A stretch of DNA of 64,000 nucleotides from Alkalihalobacillus sp. AL-G (GTDB lineage Bacteria > Bacillota > Bacilli > Bacillales > Fictibacillaceae): NCBI RefSeq assembly GCF_030643805.1, contig NZ_CP094656.1, positions 3,162,001-3,226,000 on the forward strand. Reading direction: 5' to 3'. Below, piece after piece: positions 34,766 through 43,768 of this stretch. The position numbers and the translations under genes are program-made. Position 1 is the stretch's first letter. The number at the start of each line of letters is the position of its first letter. The notes beneath the pieces were generated by a model, which ran no database searches, had not been told where the DNA came from, and was given only the letters and a program-made list of their open reading frames with translations.

Positions 34766-35359
34766 TATGGTCCCCATGAACCTATCATGAGGACACTTTT
34801 CTCGGATTATTGCCTTGAACTGTCCGCATAAACCTCTCATGACGACAGTTTGATCGAAGTATTGCTTTAAACTGTCCGCATAAACCCCTCATGCGGACAG
34901 TTTAATCGGATTATTGCTCTGAACTGTCCGTATAAACCTTTCATGACGACAGTTTAATCGGATAATTGCTTTGAACTGTCCGCATAAGCCTCTCATGACG
35001 ACAGTTTGATCGAAGTATTGCTTTAAACTGTCCGCATAAACCCCTCATGAGGACAGTTTGCCTGTATTATTGCTCAGAACTGTCCGCATGAACCTCTCAT
35101 GAGGACAGTATACTCGGATTATTGCTCTGAACTGTCCGTATGAACCCCTCATGAGGACAGTTTAATCGGATAATTGCTTTGAACTGTCCGCATAAGCCTC
35201 TCATGACGACAGTTTGATCGAAGTATTGCTTTAAACTGTCCGCATAAACCCCTCATGCGGACAGTTTAATCGGATTATTGCTCTGAACTGTACGTATAAA
35301 CACCTCATGAGGACAGTTTGCCTGTATTATTGCTCTGAACTGTCCGTATGAACCCCTCA
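34766..35359. repeat. 52-bp hairpin tandem repeat array (12 units)
   Basis: Ten full units start at 34818, 34870, 34922, 34974, 35026, 35078, 35130, 35182, 35234 and 35286, with exact 52-base spacing, plus a degenerate first unit at 34766 and a partial last unit at 35338. Each unit has AACTGTCC and GGACAGTT arms, so each can fold; the 34870 and 35234 units have 12-bp perfect arms (AACTGTCCGCAT/ATGCGGACAGTT). Units 34974 and 35182 are identical, as are 34870 and 35234, showing block duplication. It lies between the amidohydrolase start and the GNAT-fusion stop. Confidence 0.95.
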
Positions 35360-35376
35360 AAAGTTTGCCAGAGTTT

Positions 35377-38300
35377 TTAAAATCGGATGGATTTCAAGCT
35401 ATCGAGGGCACGATCCTCGACAACCTCCGTGCCAACCTTGAAAAAGACTGGTGTAGTAAAAAATCTCCTTCCATGTTCAATGTTTAGCTTCGATTGGAGA
35501 GATAACATCATCACTTCTTTATTGATGTAGGACTCGAGCCTTGCTTCATTCATATCCGAGATGATTTGAAGTCTTTCCTCGTGATCATCCGCTCCAAAAA
35601 CGACATTGCGACCTACTCTTATCTCTTGCTCTCCTTTACCGCCATAAACCTTTTGCCACTCACCGGTCACGTTCTGGAAATTCCCCCACGCATTCGAGGA
35701 ATCGTCACTCGGATTAAAGAAACAATACGTGTCCCAGTTCTTCATATCCATGAACCTTCCTGCGTTTTGGATGATTTCTGTCGTTTGGCATAGGACAGGT
35801 GAACCAGGTAAAAGCAAGAAATATTGATGGAATTCGAACCCTTTGTATTTTTCATGTTCACGCAATTTGACGACGACCTTCAACCCTTCCCACTTGTTCC
35901 CTTTCGTATCGTAGACGGTCGCGAACTCTGTATGCCGTTTTTCCTTCAATATCGAATTCGGACTCACTTTACGAAGGGAATTTCCAATTCCACCTGGCCA
36001 CGGATTCCACCATGATTTCGGGTGTACCTTCGGAAAGGAGGAGTCCAGCCATTCGCGACCGTTCGCCTTCAATGAGAATAAACTAGGGTAATAGTCAGGG
36101 GCAACGGAAATTTCCAACGGACCATTGCTGCATGAGTAGGTGCTGATCCCCTCTTTTTCACCAGTTTCATAACGAACCGATTCACTACCCTTTTTTATAA
36201 AAAGAGAATCTTCTCGAATTGCAATAGAGTCCAAGATTATATGTGAAGATAGGATTCCGGTATCCCGTCCGCCCTCTACTTCTACTGAAAATTCCTTCGT
36301 TTTTACCGTATCCTCTTTTGTGAATTTCTCGGTCTTTAAAATCGTGTCGTCTAGACGTATATCGATCGTTCCATTAAAATAAGAAGCCTTGTAATCAGTG
36401 ACACGAACAGGGATCGATTGCTTTTTAAATACAAACGGATTGTCTCCATTAACTTCAAACGCGAGATGGTCGGTCAACGGTTCCTTTTCAACCGATTGTT
36501 GCCGTGCAAATTCCCGGAATGAATGCCAGTCCTGGAATGCGCCGATGGTCATGAATACTGGATTCGTTTTGACCGATTCCTTACCTTTCAATCTACCGAT
36601 TCGGTGTTCGAAGTAGACGAACCAGCCACCGAAATTGATTTTGTCATAAGAGGACCAACAGATTCCACGAGGATTGTCGGAATCCCGGGAAAAGATCCAG
36701 TTTTCCGTAACCGAATCGCCTTTCCAATATTCGTGGAACGTACCGATCGAATCCTTCATTTCCACGAGCTTGTTTTCGTACGGAATGACTGCTCGCTCAA
36801 GGTTATGAAAGATCGGATTATTGAGCCAGAGCTCTTCCGCCAATGCATCCTCACCGATGTTCTCCACCTCATAATGAAGTTCGATGAGCCCCTCGCTGTA
36901 TAGCTTCGCAACTGCATTTAGTTTCACTTCCGGAAATGCTTTTGACTGATACGTCGCCTTGTAGCCAACCGAACGTGCACCCTCGAAAAACTCGACACGT
37001 TCTGCTCGGATTTTTGAAAACTCTTCAGAAAAAGGCTTGCCTAGCTTCGGATAAATGAAAGCTGAATCCTGGTCATCCGTCTTTTCCTTGCCTGGAATCA
37101 ACCAGTTGTCGAACTTCTCCAACCACATATGGTATTGTCCATTATAGACGTGATACATATCCTCACTTTCACCGGTAAAACCAGCACCGATCCCTTTAAA
37201 AGCGACAGCGATTTTCTTTGTAAAGGTCACCGAAGAACCATCTTGTTTCGTTGCCGTCACCTTGATTTCCGGACTGTAAAATCCGTGCTTTTTCAACGTA
37301 TATCGAATTGGCACGGAGCATCTTGATTTCGGTTCCAGTGTAACCTCGACCTTGTTTCGGTCGAGCTGCATCAAATCACTTTCTGGAAGTGAAAACGAAA
37401 AGGCAACTTCCTCTTTGTAATTGTTTACGATGTCAACATAGAGTGATGCGGTTTTACCGACGAACGTCAGGTTATCCGTAATATGACACTCTACATTTGC
37501 TGGGAATTTCGGCATCAGGCCAACCTTGAACGACGCTTGTTTCCCATTGATTTTCACCGTTGTATTGACGGTCGGATGCGTTCTCCAAATGCTCTGTTCT
37601 TCCTCCACCTTCCCGACGAAAAACGGAGCCTCGACTGTCGTTTCCTCGTCGACCTCGACCGCTTTTCCAAACGAGAATCGGATGTTACTATTATCTTGAC
37701 CTTGAAAGGAAATCGTCAGCGGATTCCCTGTCTTGTTTTTGATGTGATAACGAATCTTATATTCTGAGCCGAATACGAGTTTAAAGTCTTCGATCGTTGC
37801 AGTAATTTGGTAATCGTCTGTCTCAATCGAACGGAGACCTCTTCCGAACCGTTCAAACTCCATTTTCAGTAATCGGCCTTCGTTGGACCAAGAATACTCA
37901 TAATAATGGAAATCATTTTCTTTGTTTCCGTCCGGTTTTACTTCAATTGTTCTTGTGCTCGCTTCATACCAATTCAAATCCTTAAAAAAGTCTTGAACCG
38001 CTTCAGTATGTAAGACCGTTGGCATGAAATTCATCAAGTGGGTTGCATCATCGCGTTCTTCCCAAAAGAATCCGCATTTTTTATATAATGGAACGGCTTT
38101 CGTATTGCCAGGCCATGTGTATAGGTCAAGACGAGGCCATTTCATCTCGATCGATCGTTCTAGTGCTTTTAAAAGGAGCATTTTCCCGATCTTTTTTCCA
38201 TGATAATCGCCTCGGACATTAAGTAAAGGAATATAGAGGGCACCTTCGTCCTCACGATATTCTCCCAGACTGCAATAGCCGACTACTTTTTCACCGTCTA

Positions 38301-38478
38301 ACGCCAAGTATAAATGAAGGTTCGTCGAATTTGCCTCTTGCTTCAACACTTGCTCTTCGGTTTGGATGGAATTCCCTCCACCCCAGCCATCACGGCTGTT
38401 GTTCCACATTTCTGCTACAGCGGCAGCATAGCTAGGATCGTATTCTACAATTCTAATTTGATCTACTATTTGATTCAT
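35377..38478 (-). CDS. GNAT acetyltransferase fused to large beta-rich region
   Basis: A 1033-residue protein. Residues 1-160 are a GNAT domain with the acetyl-CoA loop (NVRGDYHGKKIGKMLLLKAL) and AVPLYKKCGFFWEERD. The remaining 870 residues have many beta strands, including Ig-like modules (NLTFVGKTASLYVDIVNNYK and RCSVPIRYTLKKHGFYSPEI). A C-terminal third resembles carbohydrate-binding or mutarotase-like sandwiches (WWNPWPGGIGNS, FHQYFLLLPG). No signal peptide is seen, so it should be cytoplasmic. The sugar-related function is inference. The array follows its stop codon. Confidence 0.75.
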   Translation of the reverse strand: MNQIVDQIRIVEYDPSYAAAVAEMWNNSRDGWGGGNSIQTEEQVLKQEANSTNLHLYLALDGEKVVGYCSLGEYREDEGALYIPLLNVRGDYHGKKIGKMLLLKALERSIEMKWPRLDLYTWPGNTKAVPLYKKCGFFWEERDDATHLMNFMPTVLHTEAVQDFFKDLNWYEASTRTIEVKPDGNKENDFHYYEYSWSNEGRLLKMEFERFGRGLRSIETDDYQITATIEDFKLVFGSEYKIRYHIKNKTGNPLTISFQGQDNSNIRFSFGKAVEVDEETTVEAPFFVGKVEEEQSIWRTHPTVNTTVKINGKQASFKVGLMPKFPANVECHITDNLTFVGKTASLYVDIVNNYKEEVAFSFSLPESDLMQLDRNKVEVTLEPKSRCSVPIRYTLKKHGFYSPEIKVTATKQDGSSVTFTKKIAVAFKGIGAGFTGESEDMYHVYNGQYHMWLEKFDNWLIPGKEKTDDQDSAFIYPKLGKPFSEEFSKIRAERVEFFEGARSVGYKATYQSKAFPEVKLNAVAKLYSEGLIELHYEVENIGEDALAEELWLNNPIFHNLERAVIPYENKLVEMKDSIGTFHEYWKGDSVTENWIFSRDSDNPRGICWSSYDKINFGGWFVYFEHRIGRLKGKESVKTNPVFMTIGAFQDWHSFREFARQQSVEKEPLTDHLAFEVNGDNPFVFKKQSIPVRVTDYKASYFNGTIDIRLDDTILKTEKFTKEDTVKTKEFSVEVEGGRDTGILSSHIILDSIAIREDSLFIKKGSESVRYETGEKEGISTYSCSNGPLEISVAPDYYPSLFSLKANGREWLDSSFPKVHPKSWWNPWPGGIGNSLRKVSPNSILKEKRHTEFATVYDTKGNKWEGLKVVVKLREHEKYKGFEFHQYFLLLPGSPVLCQTTEIIQNAGRFMDMKNWDTYCFFNPSDDSSNAWGNFQNVTGEWQKVYGGKGEQEIRVGRNVVFGADDHEERLQIISDMNEARLESYINKEVMMLSLQSKLNIEHGRRFFTTPVFFKVGTEVVEDRALDSLKSIRF

Positions 38479-38523
38479 GCGCTAATCCTCCATATTAAAT
38501 TTCAGTTGAACGTCCACTATACC

Positions 38524-38898
38524 TCAGTTATTAAAAAGAGTTGTTTTCGCTTTTGCAATCAAATTATCTGCTTCATCATAAATCAGACATTCTGCATGTG
38601 AAAGAGTTCTTCCTCTCTTTATTAAATCGGCAAATGCAATTAAGTGCTTTTGTTCTCTTGCACCTTTTAAAAACGTTACATTCAAGTCGACCGTGACTAC
38701 CTTCTGTTGGTTCTCTTCATCAGGTTCTATCGTATTGCACATCGCAACATCAGCGAGTGTAGAAATGATACCACCATGGACAACCCCAAGGCTGTTTATA
38801 TATAATGGCTTGATCGGTAAATTTACTTTCACTCGGCTTTCATTAATTCTCTCGTATTCCAAATCTAAAAATTGGTCAAATGGTTGTTGTATGAACAC
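38524..38898 (-). CDS. PaaI-type hotdog thioesterase
   Basis: About 124 residues of the hotdog fold with the signature GVVHGGIISTLADVAMCNTI (the His-Gly-Gly and the following helix Asp). KVVTVDLNVTFLKGA and GRTLSHAECLIYDE are also typical. It probably hydrolyses an aryl- or acyl-CoA. The GTG at 38898 with GGGGTG upstream is preferred; a TTG at 38964 would add 22 residues without a site. The gene lies upstream of the GNAT fusion in the same direction. Confidence 0.85.
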   Translation of the reverse strand: MFIQQPFDQFLDLEYERINESRVKVNLPIKPLYINSLGVVHGGIISTLADVAMCNTIEPDEENQQKVVTVDLNVTFLKGAREQKHLIAFADLIKRGRTLSHAECLIYDEADNLIAKAKTTLFNN

Positions 38899-39083
38899 TT
38901 GTCCCACCCCTATCAAAATTGGACCATTTTTCCATATTCGATTCCATCGGTATATTTCCTTCAAGAAATAAAGGGATTTTTCATTTATAAAAAAGAATTA
39001 CCAGTGGGTAGCTATTTTTAATTTTCTAATAAGAGCGTTATAAAATAGAAATAGAAAATATTATAAAGTTGCTATTGATTGTT

Positions 39084-39115
39084 AAAAAAACTCCCCCATT
39101 TTGCTTTCTGGGGGA
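39084..39115 (-). terminator. Terminator-like hairpin
   Basis: TCCCCC and GGGGGA form a 6-bp stem with a 12-base loop, followed on the minus strand by AGTTTTTTT. It could end a leftward MFS transcript that runs through the small rightward gene. Confidence 0.6.
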
Positions 39116-39132
39116 AAACTTGAGGTGACGGA

Positions 39133-39369
39133 GTGAACATCCTGAGAAAGATTTACCCTATATTAGGGGTTATTTCAATAATAGCTTATTATTACACACA
39201 AATTATATGGTTCCACTTATTCGCTATGATTGTCTTTTGCTCTTTCTTTCTATTAAACTTTGTAATTTCATGTAGGACAAAAAATTATACTTGGATTGGA
39301 ATTTCTGTTGTAGCAATGGTTATTTTAATTGCCCTATTAGTTCCTTTTTATCAAAAAGAGCTTTTGTAA
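39133..39369 (+). CDS. Small three-helix membrane protein
   Basis: A 78-residue protein with three hydrophobic segments (YPILGVISIIAYYYTQIIWF, LFAMIVFCSFFLLNFVIS and WIGISVVAMVILIALLVPFY). GTG 39133 has GAGGTGAC upstream. It resembles small uncharacterised Bacillus membrane proteins. Its 3' end converges on the MFS gene. The function is unknown. Confidence 0.6.
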   Translation: MNILRKIYPILGVISIIAYYYTQIIWFHLFAMIVFCSFFLLNFVISCRTKNYTWIGISVVAMVILIALLVPFYQKELL

Positions 39370-39395
39370 GATTGTATTCTAAGCTGACACATCTC

Positions 39396-40652
39396 CTAAG
39401 CTACGGTTGCCTTCACATCGGCTTGTGGTATCTTCTTGATGCTGAGTACAAACAGTGTAGCGACGATACATAGTGCTCCTGCAGATATAAATGTAATCGT
39501 ATAACCATGGAAAATTTCATAGAAGTAGCCGCCCAAAAATGCAGCAACTCCTGCTCCCACCTGATGAGCAGCGAAAACCCATCCGTATATAATTGCTCCA
39601 CGCTTTTTTCCGAAATAATCCGTGGCTAATCGGATCGTAGGTGGAACCGTCGCAATCCAGTCCAGTCCGTAGAAAACTGCAAAACCAATTAGCAATAGGT
39701 ACGATTGGTCCTCCAACACAAACGGTAGCGCTAACAGAGATAATCCCCGCAGGCCATAATACCAAAATAAGAGCCAACGATTATCAAGCCGATCAGACAA
39801 CCAACCAGAAAACATCGTCCCGATAATATTAAAAATACCCATGAATGCGAACAAGCTGGCGGCCTGTACCTCAGGAATACCATTGTGAGTCGAAGCTGGA
39901 ATAAAATGCGTACCGATAAGTCCTGTAGTTGACAATCCACAGATAAAAAAGCTAATTGATAGTAACCAAAACGGTACAGAACGAGCACCAGTCCATAAGG
40001 TTTCGAAGGCTGCCTTTACTGGGTTCTGTCGTTTAGTCGTAATCGGACTAACGTCTTGTTTTATCATCCCATAAGGAAGCAGGCCTTTCTCTGAAGGCTT
40101 ATCCTTCATCCAGATGGCTATGATCGGTATCATTAGTGCTCCCAAGCCGATAAAAACATACAGCCCTGCGCGCCATGAGTATTCCTCCGTTAAATAGGCA
40201 AGCAACGGCAGGAAAAGCATCTGCCCTGCAGCCGTACCTGCCATAAGCAAACCAAGCACCATTCCCCTTCGTTTTTCAAACCAGTTATTCGCAACCGTCG
40301 CAGAGAGAACGGTAAGAAAGACCCCACATCCAATTCCGATTATAATTCCCCAGATCAGATGAAGTTGCCAAATCTCGAACATAAACAAACTTACGATCAA
40401 TCCGAACACCAACAGGAGCATTGCATAAACCATCGTTTTTCGGATCCCCGCCCTCTCCAATCCAGCCGCGATGAACGGACCGGAAAAGCCATATAGTGTC
40501 AGGTTAATTGCAAACGCAAAGGATATCGCAGAACGACTCCATTCAAACTCTTGCTCCAAAGGGATCATAATCACACCAGTTATCGAGCGAATGCCTGCTG
40601 CAAGGAGCACCGCGAAAAATGTAAGCCAAACGACAATCCATCCATAGTGCAT
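39396..40652 (-). CDS. MFS transporter
   Basis: A 418-residue transporter with twelve predicted membrane helices. WFEKRRGMVLGLLMAGTAAG is the loop 4-5 motif, and SGWLSDRLDNRWLLF matches the MFS loop motif in the second half. Such permeases often carry oxalate/formate or small acids; the substrate cannot be told. ATG 40652 is 9 bases after GGAGG. It is followed by a hairpin at 39084-39115. Confidence 0.9.
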   Translation of the reverse strand: MHYGWIVVWLTFFAVLLAAGIRSITGVIMIPLEQEFEWSRSAISFAFAINLTLYGFSGPFIAAGLERAGIRKTMVYAMLLLVFGLIVSLFMFEIWQLHLIWGIIIGIGCGVFLTVLSATVANNWFEKRRGMVLGLLMAGTAAGQMLFLPLLAYLTEEYSWRAGLYVFIGLGALMIPIIAIWMKDKPSEKGLLPYGMIKQDVSPITTKRQNPVKAAFETLWTGARSVPFWLLSISFFICGLSTTGLIGTHFIPASTHNGIPEVQAASLFAFMGIFNIIGTMFSGWLSDRLDNRWLLFWYYGLRGLSLLALPFVLEDQSYLLLIGFAVFYGLDWIATVPPTIRLATDYFGKKRGAIIYGWVFAAHQVGAGVAAFLGGYFYEIFHGYTITFISAGALCIVATLFVLSIKKIPQADVKATVA

Positions 40653-40671
40653 AGGAAGTTTCCTCCAAAGG

Positions 40672-41139
40672 TTATTGTATAAAATTTATGTTATTTTCTT
40701 GGCACCATTCTTTTGCTATTTGTTTATACCGATCATCGCGGTATGTGAACCAATCATCTTCAATTCCCAAAACTTGTATCGTATCTTTGAATCTTCTAAA
40801 GGCACCCTTACATTTTATTGCTTTAAACAATCTTTCACGTGTTTCTTTTTTTTGAATGGTAAAACAAAAGTCCTCTATCATTTCATATTCATGGATCTCA
40901 TATTGATTTGGTAATCTTACGTAATCTTCATCATTCTCTATAATATCAATAGCAGTTTCATGTTCCTCCTGTTGCCACTTGGATAAATGATCTACTGGTT
41001 CTCCATCTTCAGCGGTTCTAAGACTATCGTCAGCAACAGACAGGACAGTTCCTGTTTTTGTATGCAAGAATGTACTATAGCCGTCAAATTGCATATCAAT
41101 GCCTTCGAATATATCGCTTAGTTTTACTCGAATTAACAT
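40672..41139 (-). CDS. UPF0158 family protein
   Basis: A 155-residue protein with RVKLSDIFEGIDMQFDGYST at the N-terminus and the UPF0158-like C-terminal half (FKAIKCKGAFRRFKDTIQ, then WFTYRDDRYKQIAKEW). The function is unknown. ATG 41139 is 5 bases after AGAAGGTG; a longer frame to 41184 lacks a site. Confidence 0.8.
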   Translation of the reverse strand: MLIRVKLSDIFEGIDMQFDGYSTFLHTKTGTVLSVADDSLRTAEDGEPVDHLSKWQQEEHETAIDIIENDEDYVRLPNQYEIHEYEMIEDFCFTIQKKETRERLFKAIKCKGAFRRFKDTIQVLGIEDDWFTYRDDRYKQIAKEWCQENNINFIQ

Positions 41140-41187
41140 GTAATCACCTTCTATTTTCATTCTGTTCGAATTTGTTTTTACCAATGT

Positions 41188-41934
41188 TTAATCAGAGTAA
41201 TGAATCTCTTGAACATCCCATTCGTTTCTTGGTTTTTTCGTTAAATAAATGTCTACATAAATATCTTTTTCTTCACCTTTTACTTTGATCGTAAAATATG
41301 CTTCACCATATCCGTTGGTTATTTGAATACTACCAGCTGGTAAAAATCCAAACCCTTCTATTCCACCTGTTTCCCTTATAATCTGACTACTATCTTCTAT
41401 GTAGTTTTCTGCCGTTTGATAGGAATCTGTTCCTTTAAACATGAACGCAATCGAAACAAACATGATTACCGCTAATAAAATGATGGTTAATAACACTGCA
41501 ATAATCTTTTTAATAGCGCTCACTTCTCTTACTTTTACAACAGCTGTTTTAGCTAGTCTATCTCCTAATCTCTGTTTATTGCTCCTAGCCGCTAATACGA
41601 CAAATTCAATCGGCCATATAACTATAGTCAAATTTCTTAAAATTAACTTTGTTAGCGGTGGAATGGTTTTTAAATTATCTTCATCCCGAACGCCTAATCC
41701 GAAAATCCACTTCCCTATACTTACCCCTTTAACTACATCTTTCAATGAATAAAAAATAAAAGCAAAAAACATTGCTATCCAAAAAACTGTCAATACTATT
41801 CCAGATTCGCTATTATCCTGATTCATCATATAAAACACAAAAGGAATAACGATAATAAAAGATATAATGACGTGATCAATCAAAAAAGCAAAGACTCGAC
41901 TTGTTCTCGTAGCGAGTTGTGTATGATTCTCCAC
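41188..41934 (-). CDS. RDD-family membrane protein
   Basis: A 248-residue membrane protein. The RDD-type part has TSRVFAFLIDHVIISFIIVI, a second helix and GVSIGKWIFGLGVRDED, followed by WPIEFVVLA. A third helix (IIAVLLTIILLAVIMFVSIA) leads to an outer soluble domain with GIEGFGFLPAGSIQITNGYG. GTG 41934 is 8 bases after GGAGG. RDD proteins are transporter-like with unclear roles. The C-terminal domain may be a sensor. Confidence 0.82.
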   Translation of the reverse strand: MENHTQLATRTSRVFAFLIDHVIISFIIVIPFVFYMMNQDNSESGIVLTVFWIAMFFAFIFYSLKDVVKGVSIGKWIFGLGVRDEDNLKTIPPLTKLILRNLTIVIWPIEFVVLAARSNKQRLGDRLAKTAVVKVREVSAIKKIIAVLLTIILLAVIMFVSIAFMFKGTDSYQTAENYIEDSSQIIRETGGIEGFGFLPAGSIQITNGYGEAYFTIKVKGEEKDIYVDIYLTKKPRNEWDVQEIHYSD

Positions 41935-42013
41935 CAAAAGCACCTCCAGCATACTGTAATCTTCATATACTTATTAAAACATAATGCTGACATCTTAGAG
42001 ACCTATAACGCTT

Positions 42014-42345
42014 TGAATACTTATGATTCCAACTCCTCTTACCCGCTATCCATCTCAAGATTCGAAAGAGTTAATGTTTCAGGATATGTCAATGCTTTTT
42101 CTTCTTGAGACTATCGAGACGGCCGTCCACGACTATTATTCTAAATTGTTGTATGATAACCCATTGGTATATCCAATCGATGTCCTAAAAATGAAGAGGG
42201 TAGGCAGATTCAGGACCTTTCATTTTATGATCACGCTTGAAGTAACTCCAGTTGTTGGACCGTATATATCTGTTGGGAAAGACCGTTTGACTATGATCCA
42301 GTCAAGGTCGATTTAGCCAATAAAAAAAAGCATGTGGTTGTGTTG
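42014..42345 (+). pseudogene. DUF3888 gene remnant
   Basis: The frame beginning near 42023 encodes SKELMFQDMSMLFLLETIET, YYSKLLYDNPLVYPIDVLKM and FHFMITLEVTPVVGPYISVG, which match the DUF3888 domain. Its signal-peptide part is absent, with a stop (TGA 42014) just upstream and no ribosome binding site. At the end another frame (YDPVKVDLA) continues the family pattern, which suggests a frameshift near 42285. It is likely a decayed exported protein gene. Confidence 0.65.
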
Positions 42346-42360
42346 CTTAGCCACATGCTT
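42322..42360 (-). terminator. Terminator of the pyrimidine catabolic operon
   Basis: GCATGTGG and CCACATGC form an 8-bp stem with a 13-base loop, followed on the minus strand by TTTTTTTT. It lies 15 bases after the aminotransferase stop. Confidence 0.92.
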
Positions 42361-42375
42361 ATTGTATTAAAACGA

Positions 42376-43734
42376 TTAGACCTTCAGGCTGTTTATCGCT
42401 TCGATCAATGTCGTGACGATGAAGCTTAAGTCGTCGTGCTCGATGTTCAGCGGCGGTGCAAGTGTTAGCACATTATTGTAGCCTGCAACCGTCACCCCGT
42501 TCTTCCCGATGATCAATCCATTCGTTTTACACGCTGTGATGACTTCATTCACAAGATCCGTAGAAAGTGGTTCCTTTGACGTTTTATCTGCGACAAGCTC
42601 GACCCCTACTAACAGTCCTTTTCCACGAATATCACCAACGTAAGGATGCGCCTGTAGTTTCGCCTGAAGATCGCTGCGTAAATGATCACCTAATTCTTCT
42701 GACCGTTCACACAGCTTCTCGTTCTCCATAATTTCAAGGTTTTTCAAAGCAAGTGCACACGCGGCTGGATTTCCACCGAATGTGTTAATATGACGGAAAA
42801 AGTCGTACTCTTCAATTCCATTAAAAGCTTCGTAAATTTCCCTACGAACCGCTGTTGCTGCGAGCGGTAAATATGCACTTGTGATTCCTTTTGCCATTGT
42901 CACGATATCTGGCTGGATGCCATAATTTTGAAAACCGAATGCTTTCCCAGTCCGACCGAATCCACAAATGACCTCATCGACAATCAAAAGTGCACCGTGC
43001 TTTTTACAAATCTCTTTCGCTGCTTTCATATAACCGTCTGGCGGAACCAGAATCCCTCCACCCGTAATGATTGGTTCCATGATCATCGCGGCGACCGTTT
43101 CACTCAACTCCCATGTCATCGTTCGATCAATTTCTTGAACGCACGCCATTTCATGAATCTCTGCTTTATCGGCATCCTCCATGCGATAGGTGTCTGGAGG
43201 GGAGACATGGAGAAATCCTGGTGCGAGTGGTTCATATTTATATTTCCGCTGTGCTTGACCCGTGGCGGCAAGGGACCCCATCGAATTGCCATGATAGGAT
43301 CTATATCGTGAGACGATTTTGTAGCGGTTATGCTCACCTCTTTGCTGATGGTACTGGCGGGCGATTTTAAAGGCGACCTCATTCGCTTCCGAGCCACTAT
43401 TGGAAAAAAAGATCACGTAATCTCCGCCAAGCATTTCGTTCAATTTTTCGGCAAGCTTTACAGCCGGAAGATGGCCTTGTGTTAACGGAAAGTAAGCCAT
43501 CTCTTTTAACTGTTCATAAGCAGCATCTGCCAGCTCGGTCCGTCCGTAACCGACATTAACGCACCAAAGGCCTGCCATTGCATCCAAATAATTCTTTCCG
43601 TCGATATCGGTTACCCATGCGCCTTTCGCCTTTGTCGCCACAAGCGTTGCATTCGGATTGTACGGTTTCATTGAATGCCAAACGAATTGTTCATCCTTTT
43701 TTAAAATGTCATGAGTTTGATTGACTTGGACCAT
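42376..43734 (-). CDS. Class III aminotransferase (beta-alanine/omega-amino acid)
   Basis: A 452-residue PLP enzyme. Motifs: YLDAMAGLWCVNVGYG, SNSGSEANEVAFKIA, IVDEVICGFGRTG and the PLP Lys in TMAKGITSAYLPLA. In this operon it should move the amino group of beta-alanine (or 3-aminoisobutyrate) to pyruvate or another keto acid, giving malonic semialdehyde. ATG 43734 is 7 bases after GGAGG; upstream in-frame starts overlap the dehydrogenase end. It is last in the operon. Confidence 0.92.
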   Translation of the reverse strand: MVQVNQTHDILKKDEQFVWHSMKPYNPNATLVATKAKGAWVTDIDGKNYLDAMAGLWCVNVGYGRTELADAAYEQLKEMAYFPLTQGHLPAVKLAEKLNEMLGGDYVIFFSNSGSEANEVAFKIARQYHQQRGEHNRYKIVSRYRSYHGNSMGSLAATGQAQRKYKYEPLAPGFLHVSPPDTYRMEDADKAEIHEMACVQEIDRTMTWELSETVAAMIMEPIITGGGILVPPDGYMKAAKEICKKHGALLIVDEVICGFGRTGKAFGFQNYGIQPDIVTMAKGITSAYLPLAATAVRREIYEAFNGIEEYDFFRHINTFGGNPAACALALKNLEIMENEKLCERSEELGDHLRSDLQAKLQAHPYVGDIRGKGLLVGVELVADKTSKEPLSTDLVNEVITACKTNGLIIGKNGVTVAGYNNVLTLAPPLNIEHDDLSFIVTTLIEAINSLKV

Positions 43735-43768
43735 TTGTTTTCCTCCTCTATTAGTAGTCGAGACACTA

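Noticed and set aside
34766-35359. CRISPR array
   Set aside because: Units are 52 bases long with no unique spacers between repeats, whole units are duplicated, and no cas genes are nearby.
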